A DNA stretch of 64,000 nt, taken from contig NZ_CP029495.1 in the NCBI RefSeq assembly GCF_003325475.1, forward strand, positions 1,054,001-1,118,000, read 5' to 3'. Under the pieces are notes generated by a model, which searched no databases, had not been told where the DNA came from, and was given only the letters and a program-made list of their open reading frames with translations. Shown piece by piece: positions 62,120 to 64,000 of this stretch (positions are counted from its first letter, which is position 1; the number at the start of each line of letters is the position of its first letter). Position numbers and translations under genes: made by a program. Source of the DNA: Chromobacterium phragmitis (lineage in GTDB: Bacteria > Pseudomonadota > Gammaproteobacteria > Burkholderiales > Chromobacteriaceae).

Positions 62120-62620
62120 ATGAGTCCGAACAAGTCCTTTTCCCAGTTAGAGCAGGCGATCAGCCATGTCGAAACTCGCTTTCCAGGCGTTCCTCGCCAG
62201 GAAGTGATCCTGACCCGGCTGATCTTCCACATCGTGCCTCGCCTGACCGCCCATCTGGGCGAATGCCTGAAACAGCATGGTCTGAACGAGACAGTGTGGA
62301 TGGCGCTGCTGGCGCTGTACGCCTGTCCGAGCCAGATGCTGAATCCCTCGGATATCAGCGAAACGCTGGACTCCTCGCGCACCAACGCCACCCGCATCGC
62401 CGACGAACTGGTGAAAAACGGTTGGGCCGCGCGCTCCACCAGCGTGGAGGACCGCCGCAAGATCGTGCTGGAGCTGACGCCCGCGGGCGTGGCGCTGGTT
62501 GAAAGCTTGCTGCCTTATTCCCGCGAGATCCATCGCTCGCTGTGGTCGGACTTCGAACCCGATGAGAAAGCCGAACTGGAACGGCTGATGCGCAAGCTGC
62601 TGAGCAAGCTCGGCGGCTGA
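62120..62620 (+). CDS. MarR-family transcriptional regulator
   Basis: A 166-residue winged-helix regulator. The DNA-binding part contains LNPSDISETLDSSRTNATRIADELVKNGWAARSTSVEDRRKIVLELTPAG with the wing DRRK; helices at both ends form the dimer interface. The length and the DSSRTNATRI helix resemble EmrR/MprA-type repressors. The downstream gene codes for an efflux outer-membrane lipoprotein, so control of that operon is likely. The ATG has no strong ribosome-binding site. Confidence 0.9.
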   Translation: MSPNKSFSQLEQAISHVETRFPGVPRQEVILTRLIFHIVPRLTAHLGECLKQHGLNETVWMALLALYACPSQMLNPSDISETLDSSRTNATRIADELVKNGWAARSTSVEDRRKIVLELTPAGVALVESLLPYSREIHRSLWSDFEPDEKAELERLMRKLLSKLGG

Positions 62621-62640
62621 GCCTGCGCTTTTTTCGCTCA

Positions 62641-62662
62641 AATAATAACTGCCGTGATTATC
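62641..62662. promoter_or_regulatory. AT-rich operator-like element before the efflux gene
   Basis: The stretch resembles the element upstream of the MarR gene: ATAACTGCCGTGATTATC here against ATTACTTGCAAAATAATA there. It lies about 55 bases before the efflux gene start, so it may be a second binding site for the regulator. Similarity is partial. Confidence 0.35.
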
Positions 62663-62716
62663 ACATGCTTAATCACGCCCAGATCATCATCACGCATTAC
62701 TGATGGAGACCGACAG

Positions 62717-64000
62717 GTGAACAAGAAATCCTGGCCTCAAGCCGCCGGGGTGTTGCTGATCAGCGCCGTGCTGAGCGGCTGCGCCAGCTTCGGCCCTGAT
62801 GCCGCGCCCGACCGCATGACGGACGCCGACCAGCTCAAGCTGGCCGTCTCCGCGCAGCAAAACATCCGCGCCGACTGGTGGCGCCAATTGAACGACGCCG
62901 AACTCGACAAGCTGGTAGACGCCGCGTTGCAAGACTCGCCCTCCCTGAAACTGGCCGCCGCGCGCCTGCGCCAGGCCCGGGCCGCCGTCGGCATCGTGGA
63001 AAGCAAGGACGGGCCGCAGCTGGACGCCATGGCCAATATGGCGCAGATCCACGCCGACCCGATCAAGGCGCTCCCTCATAACGACAAGAACTACATCAAC
63101 GCCTATACCGCGGCGCTGGTGGGCAGCTGGGAGTTCGATTTCTGGGGCAAGAACCACGCCGCGGTCAGCGCCGCGCTGGGCCAACAGCAAGCCGTCGCCT
63201 ACGAAGGCCAGCAAACCCGTCTGCTGCTGACCCAGGCCGTGGTCGCCCAATATACCCAGCTGCAACGCAGCCAGGCTCAAGCCGAGCTGCTGACGCAGCG
63301 GCTGGCCATCGCCCAAAGCCGTCAGAAACTGACCCAGGCCCGCATCAACGCGGGGCTGCTGCCGGGCGACAACCAGCGCGGCAACGAAGTGTCGATCGAA
63401 CGGCTGCAACAGCAGAAGAGCGCGTTGGACAACGACATCGCCCGCAGCCGCCATGCGCTGGCCGCGCTGACCGGCCAGGGTCCAGAACAGCAAAACGCGC
63501 CGAGCCCCGCCAAGCTCGCCGCCGCGCCGGAGCCGGCGCTGGATCGACTGGACGCCAATCTGCTGGGCCGCCGACCGGACATCGCCGCCCAACGCGCGCG
63601 CGTGGAGTCGATGTCCGCCTCGGTCAAGGAGGCTCGCGCCGAGTTCTACCCCAATGTGAAGCTGACCGCCTTCGCCGGCCAGAGCTCGCTGGAGCTGGAC
63701 CAATTGTGGAAGAGAGGGTCTTCGTTGTGGGGCTTCATGCCGGCCATCAGCCTGCCCTTATTCCATTCCGGCCAACTGCAGTCGAATCTGGCCCGCCAGC
63801 AAGCCGGCTACGACATGGCGGTGCAGCAATACAACCAGACCGTTTTCGACGCGCTGCGCGACGCCGCCGACGCGGTATCCGGCTGGCAGAACAGTCAACG
63901 CCAGCTGCAACAATCCGACCGCGCGCTGCAGTCCAGCCGCAAGGCCAATGAGGCGATGGCAGCCCGATTGCGCGCCGGCCTGGTCAACAAGCTATCGCTG
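62717..64000 (+). CDS. Outer-membrane efflux lipoprotein (NodT/OprM family), partial at window edge
   Basis: The reading frame stays open for 428 codons to the end of the window, so the 3' end is missing. The start is GTG with GGAG eight bases upstream. The signal peptide ends in a lipobox (AVLSGC), followed by the typical opening DWWRQLNDAELDKLVDAAL and SWEFDFWGKN. The second half has NLLGRRPDIAAQRARVESM, AEFYPNVKLTAFAG and GFMPAISLPLFHSG, the repeat-II part of TolC-like channels. These trimers carry drugs across the outer membrane with an RND or EmrAB-type pump, whose genes may lie beyond the edge. It follows the MarR gene by 96 bases. Confidence 0.92.
   Translation, partial: MNKKSWPQAAGVLLISAVLSGCASFGPDAAPDRMTDADQLKLAVSAQQNIRADWWRQLNDAELDKLVDAALQDSPSLKLAAARLRQARAAVGIVESKDGPQLDAMANMAQIHADPIKALPHNDKNYINAYTAALVGSWEFDFWGKNHAAVSAALGQQQAVAYEGQQTRLLLTQAVVAQYTQLQRSQAQAELLTQRLAIAQSRQKLTQARINAGLLPGDNQRGNEVSIERLQQQKSALDNDIARSRHALAALTGQGPEQQNAPSPAKLAAAPEPALDRLDANLLGRRPDIAAQRARVESMSASVKEARAEFYPNVKLTAFAGQSSLELDQLWKRGSSLWGFMPAISLPLFHSGQLQSNLARQQAGYDMAVQQYNQTVFDALRDAADAVSGWQNSQRQLQQSDRALQSSRKANEAMAARLRAGLVNKLSL

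Noticed and set aside
62690..63703. 337-codon open frame antisense to the efflux lipoprotein
   Set aside because: The plus strand has lipobox and TolC-family motifs in an uninterrupted frame to the window edge; the antisense frame has none.

Overview
This window looks like a chromosomal segment of a betaproteobacterium of the order Neisseriales, most likely a Chromobacterium-type organism. That placement is inferred from GC-rich coding sequence, the gene order ponA <> pilMNOPQ-aroK-aroB, metX-metW, an LOG protein-DUF2782-thrB group beside polA, and the style of the proteins; no database search was possible. Nearly all of the window is dense coding sequence. I see no rRNA, tRNA, CRISPR array, intact insertion sequence, prophage or replication origin.

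Left part (1-13.3 kb): three small exported proteins, an LpxO-type lipid A hydroxylase, a CpdA-type phosphodiesterase and penicillin-binding protein 1A lead to a divergent promoter region with nested palindromes. From it runs the type IV pilus assembly operon pilMNOPQ, followed by aroK, aroB and a miniature FimV-like TPR membrane protein.

Middle-left (13.3-24.1 kb): a long minus-strand run holds, in transcription order, cysG, an incomplete regulatory PTS (EIIA-Man, HPr, EI), LPS core genes (waaQ-like, a GT4 glycosyltransferase, a second GT9 glycosyltransferase, an O-antigen ligase) and the lipid A flippase msbA. A terminator-like hairpin that carries the ptsI stop codon in its loop lies between the PTS and LPS genes.

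Middle (24.3-45.5 kb): a PAS-GAF-GGDEF diguanylate cyclase, DUF3025 and YihY-family genes that overlap tail to tail, wrbA, an AT-richer acetyltransferase gene in a gene-poor patch, an AraC regulator divergent from a fosmidomycin-resistance-type exporter, asnB, a Fur-box-preceded ftrABCD ferrous iron uptake operon, a solute-binding protein, ybaK, msrPQ, a radical SAM protein, metXW, yqaE and ampG.

Right part (45.5-64 kb): a minus-strand minor pilin operon (fimT-pilV-pilW-pilX-pilE-like, no pilY1), polA, the LOG-DUF2782-thrB group, then a four-gene exopolysaccharide export module. That module has a GfcA/YjbE-like small protein, a YjbH outer-membrane protein fused to a PAP2 phosphatase domain, a Wza-like SLBB protein and a Wzz-like protein. 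It is the most unusual feature of the window: it has export genes but no glycosyltransferases, flippase, polymerase or tyrosine kinase, and its second gene joins two functions normally found apart. The window ends with a Bcr/CflA exporter, an ArsC-like protein, a MarR regulator with a candidate operator, and the start of an outer-membrane efflux lipoprotein gene that runs off the edge.
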